From an uncultured Pelagibacteraceae bacterium (lineage in GTDB: Bacteria; Pseudomonadota; Alphaproteobacteria; Pelagibacterales; Pelagibacteraceae), in NCBI GenBank assembly GCA_902595595.1, contig CACJQX010000001.1, forward strand, positions 1 through 64,000: a stretch of 64,000 bases of DNA, written 5' to 3'. How positions within the stretch are numbered: the first letter of the stretch is position 1; each line of letters opens with the position of its first letter. Made by a program: the position numbers and the translations under genes. The notes under the pieces were generated by a model, which worked only from the letters and a program-made list of their open reading frames with translations, was not told where the DNA came from and made no database searches. Shown piece by piece: positions 35,548 through 45,305 of this stretch.

Positions 35548-38500
35548 TTATAATTTTGTTGGCATTGGTTTATTACTATCAATATTATACTTCTTCATGG
35601 CATCTTTTGCATATTTAGAAGTTATAAGCTGTTCTTTTGCCAAAATACTTAAACCGTAAGCAACCAAATGTTCTTTATCTACCTCAAAAAATTTTCTTAA
35701 ATTTTTTCTTGTATCACTTCTTCCAAAGCCATCTGCTCCTAATGAATAAAAACTTTTATTAGTATAAGATCTAATTTGATCTGAATTCATTCTCATATAA
35801 TCAGATGCAGCCATAATTGGGCCCTCAGTTTGGCCTAGGCATTGCTCAACATAAGATTTTTTAGGTTCTTTATCAGGATTTAAAAGATTATATCTTTCTA
35901 CCTCCATCCCATCTTTTCTTAATTCATTAAAACTTGTTACACTCCATATCTCGCTGTCAATTTGATAATCATTTTGCAAAATCTCTGCAGCAGACATCAT
36001 TTCCCTTAAGATTGTTCCTGATCCTAAAAGTTGGATTTTAGTTTTTTTGTATTTGTTAAATTCTTTTATTTTATACATACCCTTTAAAATGCCTTCCTCA
36101 CAATTTTTATCTTTTGGCATTTCTGGGTGTGAGTAATTTTCATTCATTGTTGTAATATAATAAAAAATATTCTCATTTTTCTCATGCATTCTTCTTAAAC
36201 CTTCTCGAAAAATTACAGCTAATTCGTAGTGAAATGTAGGATCGTAAGTTACACAATTTGGAATAGTTGATGCAATTAAATGACTATGTCCATCCTGGTG
36301 TTGTAAGCCTTCTCCAGCTAATGTTGTTCTTCCAGCTGTTGCACCAACCAAAAATCCTCTGGCCTGACTATCTCCGGCTGCCCAAGCTAGATCTCCTATT
36401 CTTTGGAAACCAAACATTGAATAAAATATATAAATTGGGATCATTTCGATATCATGATTAGTATACGCAGTGGCAGCAGCAATCCATGAAGACATAGCAC
36501 CTGCCTCATTGATACCTTCTTCTAAAACTTGACCACTTTTATCTTCTCTATAAGAACTTAATTGAGCAGCATCCTCAGGTTCATATTTTTGCCCCTCATG
36601 TGCATAAATTCCAATTTTTTGGAAAAAACCTTCCATACCAAACGTTCTGGCTTCATCAGGAATAATTGGAACTAATCTTGGAGATATATTTTTATCTCTT
36701 AATAAATTAGTTAGCATTCTCACAAGTGCCATTGTAGTAGACATTTCTTTTTCACCAGTCGATACTTTCATAAAATCAAAAATATCTTTGGTTGGTGCTT
36801 TTATTGGTTTTGCAAAAGTAGATCGTTCAGGTAAAAATCCACCTAATTTTATTCTTCTTTCTTTAATGTATTTTATTTCAGGTGATTTTTCATCAGGCTT
36901 AAAATATTCAATATTTCTCACCTGTTCATCTGTTAAAGGAACATCAAATCTATCTCTGTAATACATCAGATCATCAACATCTAATTTTTTAGTTTGGTGA
37001 GTAGTATTCACACTTTCACCAGATTTTCCCATTCCGTAACCTTTAATAGTTTTAGCGATAATTACAGTTGGACTTCCTTGATTTTTGGTTGCTTTATCGT
37101 ATGCGGCAAAAACTTTATGAGGATCATGACCGCCTCTGTTTAGCCGCCATATATCTTTATCAGACATGCTTGAAACTAATTCCAATGTTTTAGGAGATTT
37201 TCCAAAAAACTTTTCTCTTACATAAGCACCATCTCTTGCTTTCATTGCTTGATATTCACCATCTACGGTTTCATTCATAATTTTAACTAAGTGACCAGTT
37301 TTATCATTAGCAAGCAATGAGTCCCAATATGATCCCCAAATAACTTTTATTACATTCCAACCAGCACCTCTAAAACTTCCTTCAAGTTCTTGAATAATTT
37401 TTCCATTACCTCTAACTGGACCATCCAATCTTTGAAGGTTGCAATTGACTACAAAAATTAAATTATCTAAATTTTCTCTTGCAGCCAACCCAATTGCTCC
37501 CATTGACTCTGGCTCATCCATTTCTCCATCACCTAAAAAAGCCCATACTTTTCTTCCTTCATCTTTAATCAAACCTCTATTGATTAAATATTTCATGTAT
37601 CTAGCTTGATATATAGCAAGCATAGGGCCTAAACCCATAGATACTGTGGGGAACTGCCAAAATTTTGGCATTAACCAAGGGTGTGGATATGAAGATAAAC
37701 CTCCAGGTTTTACCTCTTGCCTAAAACTATCTAATTGTTTCTCATTTAATCTGCCCTCTAAGAATGCCCTTGCGTACATTCCTGGAGCACTATGTCCTTG
37801 GAAATATATTAAATCTCCACCAAATTTATTATTTTTTGCTCTCCAAAAATGGTTCATACCAACATCATATAATGTTGCAGCAGATGCAAATGTACCGATA
37901 TGTCCACCAAGCTCAGGATATTTTTTATTTGCTCGAACTACCATTGCTGCTGCATTCCATCTAATTAAAGATCTAATTCTTCTTTCAATATTTTGGTCAC
38001 CGCTAGACTTTACTTCAGCCTCAGGAGGTATTGTATTAATGTATGGAGTATTTTGAGTATAAGGAATATTCGCACCTTCACGATAAGCTTTGTTAATTAG
38101 TTCTTTAATTAAAAAGTGAGCTCTTTGATTTCCATCTTTCGAAATAACTGCAGATAAAGACTCTAACCAATCTTGGGTTTCAAGTGGATCAATATCAGTC
38201 CCATTAACTACTTGAATTGTGGATTGTTTTTTTTCAATTATAGATTCAGATATAATTTTTTTTTCCTCTTTTTTTTCAGCTATTGCTTCTTCAGCTTGTT
38301 TAATTATATTTTCTGTATCTTTAGGAATAGAGCTTTCTGATGATGTTTTTGATGATGATTTAAGGTTAATCAACAAATCTCCTTTAGAAACTTTATCACC
38401 AACTTTAACTGCTAAACTATCTACAGTCCCAGCCACTGTAGAAGGAATTTCAACGCTTGATTTATCACTTTCAATTGTGACTAATGGATCATTTTCTTTA

Positions 38501-38586
38501 ATTTGATCACCAGGTTTTACAAGTATCTCTATAACCTCAACATTTTCAAAGTCACCAATGTCAGGAACAAGTAATTTTTCGCTCAT
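35548..38586 (-). CDS. aceE: Pyruvate dehydrogenase E1 (homodimeric AceE type) with N-terminal lipoyl domain
   Basis: Lipoyl domain MSEKLLVPDIGDFENVEVIEILVKPGDQIKENDPLVTIESDKSSVEIPS fused to E1: DWLESLSAVISKDGNQRAHFLIKELI...GHIGTFASAATLYDVGMNHFW...AFLGDGEMDEPES. Confidence 0.95.
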   Translation of the reverse strand: MSEKLLVPDIGDFENVEVIEILVKPGDQIKENDPLVTIESDKSSVEIPSTVAGTVDSLAVKVGDKVSKGDLLINLKSSSKTSSESSIPKDTENIIKQAEEAIAEKKEEKKIISESIIEKKQSTIQVVNGTDIDPLETQDWLESLSAVISKDGNQRAHFLIKELINKAYREGANIPYTQNTPYINTIPPEAEVKSSGDQNIERRIRSLIRWNAAAMVVRANKKYPELGGHIGTFASAATLYDVGMNHFWRAKNNKFGGDLIYFQGHSAPGMYARAFLEGRLNEKQLDSFRQEVKPGGLSSYPHPWLMPKFWQFPTVSMGLGPMLAIYQARYMKYLINRGLIKDEGRKVWAFLGDGEMDEPESMGAIGLAARENLDNLIFVVNCNLQRLDGPVRGNGKIIQELEGSFRGAGWNVIKVIWGSYWDSLLANDKTGHLVKIMNETVDGEYQAMKARDGAYVREKFFGKSPKTLELVSSMSDKDIWRLNRGGHDPHKVFAAYDKATKNQGSPTVIIAKTIKGYGMGKSGESVNTTHQTKKLDVDDLMYYRDRFDVPLTDEQVRNIEYFKPDEKSPEIKYIKERRIKLGGFLPERSTFAKPIKAPTKDIFDFMKVSTGEKEMSTTMALVRMLTNLLRDKNISPRLVPIIPDEARTFGMEGFFQKIGIYAHEGQKYEPEDAAQLSSYREDKSGQVLEEGINEAGAMSSWIAAATAYTNHDIEMIPIYIFYSMFGFQRIGDLAWAAGDSQARGFLVGATAGRTTLAGEGLQHQDGHSHLIASTIPNCVTYDPTFHYELAVIFREGLRRMHEKNENIFYYITTMNENYSHPEMPKDKNCEEGILKGMYKIKEFNKYKKTKIQLLGSGTILREMMSAAEILQNDYQIDSEIWSVTSFNELRKDGMEVERYNLLNPDKEPKKSYVEQCLGQTEGPIMAASDYMRMNSDQIRSYTNKSFYSLGADGFGRSDTRKNLRKFFEVDKEHLVAYGLSILAKEQLITSKYAKDAMKKYNIDSNKPMPTKL

Positions 38587-38714
38587 TTTTTAAAAAGTTT
38601 TATATACCCAAAAAAACATTATTGGATTTTATTTTAACACATTAATAAGGTTTTTTCGTTAATCTTGTATTTTTATTGTACAAAAAATAAAAAAATAAAT
38701 GAATTTTAAGCTTT

Positions 38715-39902
38715 TTAGCTTCTCTCAATACACATAGCTATCCCCATACCACCACCAATACAGAGTGCCGCACAACCTTTTTTTTTATCTTGCTTGATCA
38801 TTTCATGGACAAGTGTAACCAAAATTCTTGCACCAGAAGCTCCAATCGGATGACCTAAAGCGATTGCTCCTCCATTAACATTAACTTTTTGTTCAGGGAT
38901 TTTTAATTCTTTAATTACTGCAATACTTTGTGCTGCAAAAGCCTCATTAATTTCAAATAAATCCACTTCATCTATTTTCCAATTTGCTTTAGATAATGCT
39001 TCTTGAATTGAGGGTATGGGTCCCAGTCCCATTAATGAAGGCTCAACCCCACAAGTTGCCCAAGATACTATTTTAACCAATGACTCTAATGATTTTTTTT
39101 CTGCTTGCTCTCTAGACATTAAAACTAAGGCTGCAGCACCATCATTTATACCTGAGGAATTTCCAGGTGTTACAGTCCCATTTTCTTTAAATACTGTTTT
39201 TAGTTTTCTTAGATCGTCTATACTTAAATTTTCTCTAGGATGTTCATCTTTTTCAAAAATAAATTTTTTATCGCCATCTTCAATTTGTAATTTAATCAGC
39301 TCATCTTTAAATCTATTTTGGCTATAAGCTTTTTCTGTTTTTTTCTGAGAATTTAAAGAAAAATTATCTTGTTCATCTCTAGAAATTTTATATTTTTCAG
39401 CAACATTCTCGGCTGTAACACCCATATGATAATCATTAAATGAATCGAGTAGACCATCTTTTATCATTGTATCTACTAATTTGTTTTCAGAAAATTTTTT
39501 ATCTTCTCTATAATAAATTGCATGAGTTGCTCGAGACATATTTTCTTGACCTCCTGCAATGACTATTTTATTTTCTCCTAAACTTATTGATTGATATCCT
39601 GAAACAATAGATCTTAATCCAGATCCACAAACCTGATTAACAATATGAGCAGGTTTAGAAACTGGTACTCCTGCACCGATTGAAGCCTGTCTAGCAGGGT
39701 TTTGACCAAGTCCAGAAGTTAAAACGTGCCCCATAATTACTTCATCAACCTCCTCTGAATCTAATTTTGATTGATAAATTACTTCTTTAATTGCTATTGA
39801 TCCTAATTTTGATGCGCTAAGATTTTTTAACGACCCTTTGTATCTACCAATTGGAGTTCTTAGTGCTGAAGTAATAACAACATCGTTAGAATTTTTGCTC
39901 AT
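38715..39902 (-). CDS. Acetyl-CoA acetyltransferase (thiolase)
   Basis: HIVNQVCGSGLRSIVSGYQSI; NVNGGAIALGHPIGASGARILVTLVHEM; AALCIGGGMGIAMCIE. Confidence 0.94.
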   Translation of the reverse strand: MSKNSNDVVITSALRTPIGRYKGSLKNLSASKLGSIAIKEVIYQSKLDSEEVDEVIMGHVLTSGLGQNPARQASIGAGVPVSKPAHIVNQVCGSGLRSIVSGYQSISLGENKIVIAGGQENMSRATHAIYYREDKKFSENKLVDTMIKDGLLDSFNDYHMGVTAENVAEKYKISRDEQDNFSLNSQKKTEKAYSQNRFKDELIKLQIEDGDKKFIFEKDEHPRENLSIDDLRKLKTVFKENGTVTPGNSSGINDGAAALVLMSREQAEKKSLESLVKIVSWATCGVEPSLMGLGPIPSIQEALSKANWKIDEVDLFEINEAFAAQSIAVIKELKIPEQKVNVNGGAIALGHPIGASGARILVTLVHEMIKQDKKKGCAALCIGGGMGIAMCIERS

Positions 39903-39975
39903 AAAGTAATTAACATAATATTTTATAAGTTAAATTACATCAAAAACTTTGATATACGGGATATATTATTAAAAA

Positions 39976-40052
39976 GGACCGCTGGCCAAATTGGATAAGG
40001 CGCTCGGCTACGAACCGGGAGATTCCAGATTCGAGTTCTGGGCGGTCCACCA
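39976..40052 (+). tRNA. tRNA-Arg (ACG), CCA encoded
   Basis: GGACCGCTGGCCAAATTGGATAAGGCGCTCGGCTACGAACCGGGAGATTCCAGATTCGAGTTCTGGGCGGTCCACCA; anticodon ACG. Confidence 0.95.
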
Positions 40053-40066
40053 AAAAGGAAATAAAA

Positions 40067-40165
40067 ATGTTTAATTGGCTTTTGAATGCATCTTTACAAA
40101 AATCAGTAATTTATTTTTTTATAATTATTTTAATTATTTTATTAATTTTAACTTTTGTATTATAA
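40067..40165 (+). CDS. 32-aa single-TM small protein
   Basis: MFNWLLNASLQKSVIYFFIIILIILLILTFVL; SD-like AAGGA 7 nt upstream of ATG; sits in the gap between tRNA-Arg and the thioesterase. Not in supplied ORF track. Confidence 0.55.
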   Translation: MFNWLLNASLQKSVIYFFIIILIILLILTFVL

Positions 40166-40171
40166 AAAATT

Positions 40172-40597
40172 ATGAGCAGTAAATTTGAGCAAATAAGTAT
40201 TAAACCTGGATTTATGAAACACAATGGGGGTGTTTTATTTAGAACTATTTCAGAAAATGAATATGAATTTAAATCTATAATTAATGAAAATCATTTAAAT
40301 GCTGCTGGAATAACTCATGGGGGTTATTTATCTGCTTTAATAGATGCAGGAGCAGGAACAGCCGCGCATAGAGCTGCAGGAAATGCACCATGTGTAACTA
40401 TCTCTTTAGATATAAAATTTATAGGCACTTCAAAAGTTGGGGATGAAATTATTGGACATACAAAAATTTTAAAAAAAACAAATACTCTTGTTTTTTTATT
40501 TTGTGAGCTAAAGTGTAATGATAAAATAATTACCTCTGCATCTGGAGTATGGAAAATTATTAAAATAAAGCCTTCTAATTTAGGTCCAGGTGGGTAA
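40172..40597 (+). CDS. PaaI-like hotdog thioesterase
   Basis: NENHLNAAGITHGGYLSALIDAGAGTAAHRAAGNAPCVTISLDIKFIGTSKVGDEI. Confidence 0.88.
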   Translation: MSSKFEQISIKPGFMKHNGGVLFRTISENEYEFKSIINENHLNAAGITHGGYLSALIDAGAGTAAHRAAGNAPCVTISLDIKFIGTSKVGDEIIGHTKILKKTNTLVFLFCELKCNDKIITSASGVWKIIKIKPSNLGPGG

Positions 40598-40599
40598 TT

Positions 40600-42921
40600 T
40601 TACTCTTTCCTTTTTAAGTTAAAGTAGCCAAATACTACTAACAATAATATTGCTATAGGATAAACGATATTTTTAGATGGTCTGTCTGAATTTTCAATTT
40701 TAAATTCACTTATATAGTCTCCCATTTCAAAACCACTTTTTTTTGCTTCTCCATTCCATTTCAAATTATCAACAACAACTTTATCATCTTGTTTCATTAA
40801 TGTAATTCCATAGTCCTCTAAAGTAAATTTATCCTCAAAAGTATTTTTTGATATCACAAATAACTTGTATCTTTCTCCGTATAAACTAGGTCTTGTTATT
40901 TTAATTTGAATTTCTTTTGTTGAGTCTAATTTTATTAAATTAATTTTAGTAATATCTTCATAATTATATTTTGGATAAAATTTGTTTAAAACAAAGTCGG
41001 GTGATAACAAGGAAATAGAAATTACTAAAAAAATAATTATTTCATACCATTTAAGTTTATTGATAAACCATCCTTGAGTGGCTGAAGTAAAAACTAAAAT
41101 TCCAATTAAAGAAGTTATGATTACAATCAATCCATGCCATATATTTTCAATACCAATAAGTAAAAGTTCATGATTAAATATGAATACAATCGGCAAAATT
41201 CCTGTTCTTAAACTATACCAAAAAGCTTGCACTCCTGTTCTTAAAGGATCTCCACCAGATATTCCTGCAGCTGCATAAGAGGCAAGTCCTACAGGTGGAG
41301 TTACATCAGCCATTAAGCCAAAATAGAAGACAAATAAATGAACTGCAATTAGCGGAAAAATAAAACCTGAGGCATTCCCAACATCCACTAATACAGTCGC
41401 CATTAAAGAAGCAACAACAACATAATTTGCCGTTGTTGGCAAACCCATTCCTAAAAGTAAGCACAAAATAATTGTTAAAAATAATAAAATAGTAACGTTA
41501 TCTTTAGCTATAGATTCTATAACAATTATTAAATTAGTACTTAAGCCTGTAGATCCAACTGCACCAACAATAATTCCTGCAGTTGCAATCGCTATACCAA
41601 CAGCAACCATATTTAAAGCGCCTTTTTCAAAACCAACTATTGTTTGATTAAACCATTCTTTAAGAGCATCTTTTTTAATTTCATTTTTAATTATCAAATT
41701 AATTAGATTTACTGAAACCAAAGTAATTGTTGCATAAAAAATTGAATATGAGGCAGTAAATCTTAAATAAACCAAAGTATAAATTAAAACAAAAATTGGT
41801 ATTAAAAAATGTATCCCAGATAAAAAAGTTTTTTTTAAATGAGGAACATCTGCATCATCCATTCCTTTAAGATTTAATTTTAAAGCTTCTAAATGTGAAA
41901 TATAAAATAATGCTATGTAAGAAATAATTGCTGGTAAGAAAGCATGTTTAACTATTTCAAAGTAAGTTACACCAATAAAACTTGCCATTACGAATGCTGC
42001 AGCCCCCATTACAGGTGGCATGATCTGACCATTGACTGATGAGGAAACCTCGATAGCACCAGCTTTTTCTTTTGAAAAACCAGTTTTTTTCATAATTGGA
42101 ATTGTAAAAGTTCCAGTAGTAACTGTGTTTGCAATTGAAGATCCCGAAATTAATCCAGTCATACCTGAACCTAATATTGCTGCCTTTGCGGGTCCTCCTC
42201 GCATTTTTCCAACCATTGCAAAAGCAAGATCTAAAAAATATTTTCCACCACCAGCAGTTTCAAGCAAAGCACCAAATAAAACAAACAAGAAAATAAAATC
42301 TACTGATACCCCAATTGGAATTCCAAAAATTGCTTCTTGATCAAGCCACTGGAAGCCTACAAGTCTATTTAAAGATAAACCACCATGCGATATTATTTCA
42401 GGCGCATACCTTCCAAAGTATGAAAACAATAAAAAACAACTAGCAATAATTACCAAAGGTAAACCAATTGCTCTTCTGGTAGCCTCTAAAAGAATTAAAA
42501 TTCCACATCCTCCCAGTATCAATTCTAACGGAAAATTTAATGTTTCTGATATCTTCAAATTTAAAAGAACACCTCCTCTTTCAACCAACTGATCATAAAA
42601 AAAATAAATATAAAGACACGATATCGCTCCCATAAAACTGATCAAAACATCAAAAAATGAAATTTTCTTACCTTTAGATATTGGGTAAATTAAAAAGGCT
42701 AAAGTTAAAGCAAAACCTAAATGAATTGCTCTTGCTGGCAATCCCTTAAACATTCCAAAATTTAGCATAAATGGAAATGGTGAAGCGTACCAAAGTTGAA
42801 ATAATGACCAAATAATTGCTATTGCTGAAACAATTTTCAAATGAAAACCAGTAATATTTCTAGTTGGTGATAAGTCTTCGCTTATTTTATTTTTAATTTT
42901 ACTACTGATTGAGTCGCTCAT
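40600..42921 (-). CDS. TRAP transporter, fused 4TM/12TM permease with C-terminal PDZ-like extension
   Basis: GGGKYFLDLAFAMVGKMRGGPAKAAILGSGMTGLISGSSIANTVTTGTFTIPIMKKTGFSKEKAGAIEVSSSVNGQIMPPVMGAAAFVM; C-terminal AKKSGFEMGDYISEF. Confidence 0.93.
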   Translation of the reverse strand: MSDSISSKIKNKISEDLSPTRNITGFHLKIVSAIAIIWSLFQLWYASPFPFMLNFGMFKGLPARAIHLGFALTLAFLIYPISKGKKISFFDVLISFMGAISCLYIYFFYDQLVERGGVLLNLKISETLNFPLELILGGCGILILLEATRRAIGLPLVIIASCFLLFSYFGRYAPEIISHGGLSLNRLVGFQWLDQEAIFGIPIGVSVDFIFLFVLFGALLETAGGGKYFLDLAFAMVGKMRGGPAKAAILGSGMTGLISGSSIANTVTTGTFTIPIMKKTGFSKEKAGAIEVSSSVNGQIMPPVMGAAAFVMASFIGVTYFEIVKHAFLPAIISYIALFYISHLEALKLNLKGMDDADVPHLKKTFLSGIHFLIPIFVLIYTLVYLRFTASYSIFYATITLVSVNLINLIIKNEIKKDALKEWFNQTIVGFEKGALNMVAVGIAIATAGIIVGAVGSTGLSTNLIIVIESIAKDNVTILLFLTIILCLLLGMGLPTTANYVVVASLMATVLVDVGNASGFIFPLIAVHLFVFYFGLMADVTPPVGLASYAAAGISGGDPLRTGVQAFWYSLRTGILPIVFIFNHELLLIGIENIWHGLIVIITSLIGILVFTSATQGWFINKLKWYEIIIFLVISISLLSPDFVLNKFYPKYNYEDITKINLIKLDSTKEIQIKITRPSLYGERYKLFVISKNTFEDKFTLEDYGITLMKQDDKVVVDNLKWNGEAKKSGFEMGDYISEFKIENSDRPSKNIVYPIAILLLVVFGYFNLKRKE

Positions 42922-42944
42922 TAAAATTATTCATACCATAAAAA

Positions 42945-42970
42945 AAAGGCCCGGTAAAAATTACCAGGCC
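42945..42970 (-). terminator. Strong hairpin between TAXI binding-protein gene and permease gene
   Basis: AAAAAGGCCcGGTAA-AAA-TTACCaGGCCTTTTT, flanked by poly-A and poly-T; internal to an apparent operon. Confidence 0.8.
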
Positions 42971-42992
42971 TTTTTAATTAATAAAAATTGGA

Positions 42993-43997
42993 TTACATTA
43001 ACCCAGCTTCTTTATAGTATTTTATTGCACCAGGATGTAATGGAGCAGATAAACCATCTTTAATCATGTTTTTCTTTTCCAAGAAACCAAATGCTGGATG
43101 TTGTTTTTTGAAATCATCAAAATTTTCCATTACAGCTTTTGTAACTAAATAAACAAGCTCTTCAGAAACATCTGCAGAAGTAACAACAGTAGCTTTTACA
43201 CCAAAAGTTGTAGCATCTTTTTTCTGACCTGTATAAGTTCCTTTAGGAATTACTGCCTGTGCATAATAATCTGCACCATCAATTAAACCTTGAACTTCAG
43301 AACCTGTTAAATTAATTGGAGATGCTTTAGCTGCACAAGTTGCTGCTTGTTCCATAGCACCATTTGGAAATCCAACGGAATAACCAAATGCATCTATTTT
43401 TCCGTCACATAAAGCTTTAACTTGTTCAGAAGAAGTAAGTTCAGTTGTTGATTTAAAGAAACTATTATCAACACCCATGGCTTTCATCAGTTCTTCCATA
43501 GTTCCTCTTTGACCTGAACCAGGATTACCGATGTTAACTACTTTTCCTTTTAATCCAGCAAAATCTTTAATTTTTGCTTTTTTTCTAGCCCAAATTTGAA
43601 AAGGCTCATTGTGAACTGAGAATACTGCTCTCAAATTACTAAATTGTTTTCCTTCCCATTTACTAGATCCATTAACAGCATGATACTGCCAGTCTGATTG
43701 CGCTACACCAAATTGGAATTCTCCAGCTGCTATCTGACCAATATTGTAGTTAGATCCACCAGTGGATGGAGCAGTACATCTATAAGCTTTAGCTGTACCT
43801 TTTTTTCTGCCGTGTTCAGCACTAATTGCTGATTTGTGCAACATTTTACAAATAGCGTTTCCTGTTTGGAAATATACTCCTGTAGGTCCGCCTGTTCCTA
43901 TCGTAAAGAACTCTGCTGATTTAGCAACAGTCGTCAAAGACAATGACGCAAATAAAACCAGTAAAGCACTTGATAGAGATGTGATTATTTTTTTCAT
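42993..43997 (-). CDS. TAXI-family TRAP transporter solute-binding protein
   Basis: Signal peptide; FFTIGTGGPTGVYFQTGNAICKML...; paired with fused TRAP permease. Confidence 0.94.
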   Translation of the reverse strand: MKKIITSLSSALLVLFASLSLTTVAKSAEFFTIGTGGPTGVYFQTGNAICKMLHKSAISAEHGRKKGTAKAYRCTAPSTGGSNYNIGQIAAGEFQFGVAQSDWQYHAVNGSSKWEGKQFSNLRAVFSVHNEPFQIWARKKAKIKDFAGLKGKVVNIGNPGSGQRGTMEELMKAMGVDNSFFKSTTELTSSEQVKALCDGKIDAFGYSVGFPNGAMEQAATCAAKASPINLTGSEVQGLIDGADYYAQAVIPKGTYTGQKKDATTFGVKATVVTSADVSEELVYLVTKAVMENFDDFKKQHPAFGFLEKKNMIKDGLSAPLHPGAIKYYKEAGLM

Positions 43998-44078
43998 TAT
44001 TTACCCCTCTATATTTATATGTCGTTATTTTTATAAGTTTATTCTAACAAAAAATAATCATGGGTGTATAGAGTGATT

Positions 44079-45305
44079 TTATAAGTTTTCTGACCAATTC
44101 TTTAGTTTATTAACACCTTCTACTACTTTTGGTGCAAACTTATTAATTAAATTTTCATCAATTTTTTTTGTTTCATCGATATTGTTCATAAACTCTTGTC
44201 CATCAAAATCTGTAAAACTTAACCTTGCTAACATTTTATCTGGATTAAACCCAAAATCAGAACCTGGTAATAAAGCAACTCCAGTATTATTTAATATATC
44301 CTTACACATTTCTGATGAAGTTTTAAATTTGTTATTTAAAAATTCTGGCATTAAATAAAATCCTCCTTGAGGTTCATTAATCAACACCTTGTTTGATTTT
44401 AAATTTGAAAAAACATATTTACCAACTGTACTCAAAATATTTACTGATTTTGTAATATAATTTGAATGATCATTTTCGTAAGCTTTGATTGCCGCATACT
44501 GAATAGGCGCGCTCACTGCAGAAAAAGTTTCACTAGCTAATATATTAATCATATTTTTTATATTAATCAATTCATCTGGAATTATAAAATAACCAAGTCT
44601 CCATCCCCCCGCACCACACCATTTACTAAGACCAGTGCTTATAATAGTTTTTTCAGGACAATAACTTGAAATAGATTTAAAATTTTTTGAAAATGTTAAT
44701 TCTGAATATATTTCATCTGATAAAATTATAAGATTATATTTTTTGGTAATTTCTGAAATTTCCTCTAGTTTGTTACAAACCTGTCCAGAAGGATTATTTG
44801 GTGAATTTAAAAATAATAAATAATTTTTATCTTTATCATTTAAAATGATTTTCTCGATTTGCTCTCCAGTAGGAAACCAGTTGTTTTCTCTTTCTGTTTG
44901 AAGAGTTTGAATTTTATTTCTCCCTAAAATAGCTTGTGGTGCATACGAAACCCAACTAGGTGCTGGCAATATAATTTCACCATCAAAAATCACATGTAAT
45001 AAAAACATTAGTTCTTTAGATCCTGGTCCAATTATTACGTTGTTCGCTTTGTAGTTATAATTTTTCTTTTTAGATGAATATTTTGCAACAGCTTCCCTTA
45101 ATCCCTCAAGACCCTGCATTGGTAAATACTTATTTTGATAAGCATTATTTTTTAATTCTTCAACAACATCACCAGGTACTTTAAATGGTGATTGTCCGAA
45201 ACCAAATTTATAAATTTTCTTACCTTGGTCTTCTAATTTTTTTGAAGTCTCGTTAATTAAAAGTGTGGATGATGGCTTTAAATTTTTAACTAAATTTTTT
45301 AACAT
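44079..45305 (-). CDS. Class I/II PLP-dependent aminotransferase
   Basis: GFGQSPFKVPGDVVEELKNN; FLNSPNNPSGQV; ILSDEIYSELTF; STGLSKWCGAGGWRLGYF. Confidence 0.93.
   Translation of the reverse strand: MLKNLVKNLKPSSTLLINETSKKLEDQGKKIYKFGFGQSPFKVPGDVVEELKNNAYQNKYLPMQGLEGLREAVAKYSSKKKNYNYKANNVIIGPGSKELMFLLHVIFDGEIILPAPSWVSYAPQAILGRNKIQTLQTERENNWFPTGEQIEKIILNDKDKNYLLFLNSPNNPSGQVCNKLEEISEITKKYNLIILSDEIYSELTFSKNFKSISSYCPEKTIISTGLSKWCGAGGWRLGYFIIPDELINIKNMINILASETFSAVSAPIQYAAIKAYENDHSNYITKSVNILSTVGKYVFSNLKSNKVLINEPQGGFYLMPEFLNNKFKTSSEMCKDILNNTGVALLPGSDFGFNPDKMLARLSFTDFDGQEFMNNIDETKKIDENLINKFAPKVVEGVNKLKNWSENL

Noticed and set aside
35189-38506. Plus-strand ORFs over aceF/aceE (35189-35659, 36267-36461, 37646-38056, 37764-37964, 38219-38506)
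   Set aside because: Antisense to conserved PDH genes. The two at the lipoyl domains look alike only because the lipoyl domains themselves are duplicated.
42032-42340. Plus-strand ORF, likewise 39016-39327 and 43834-44076
   Set aside because: Antisense to TRAP permease, thiolase and TAXI binding protein.
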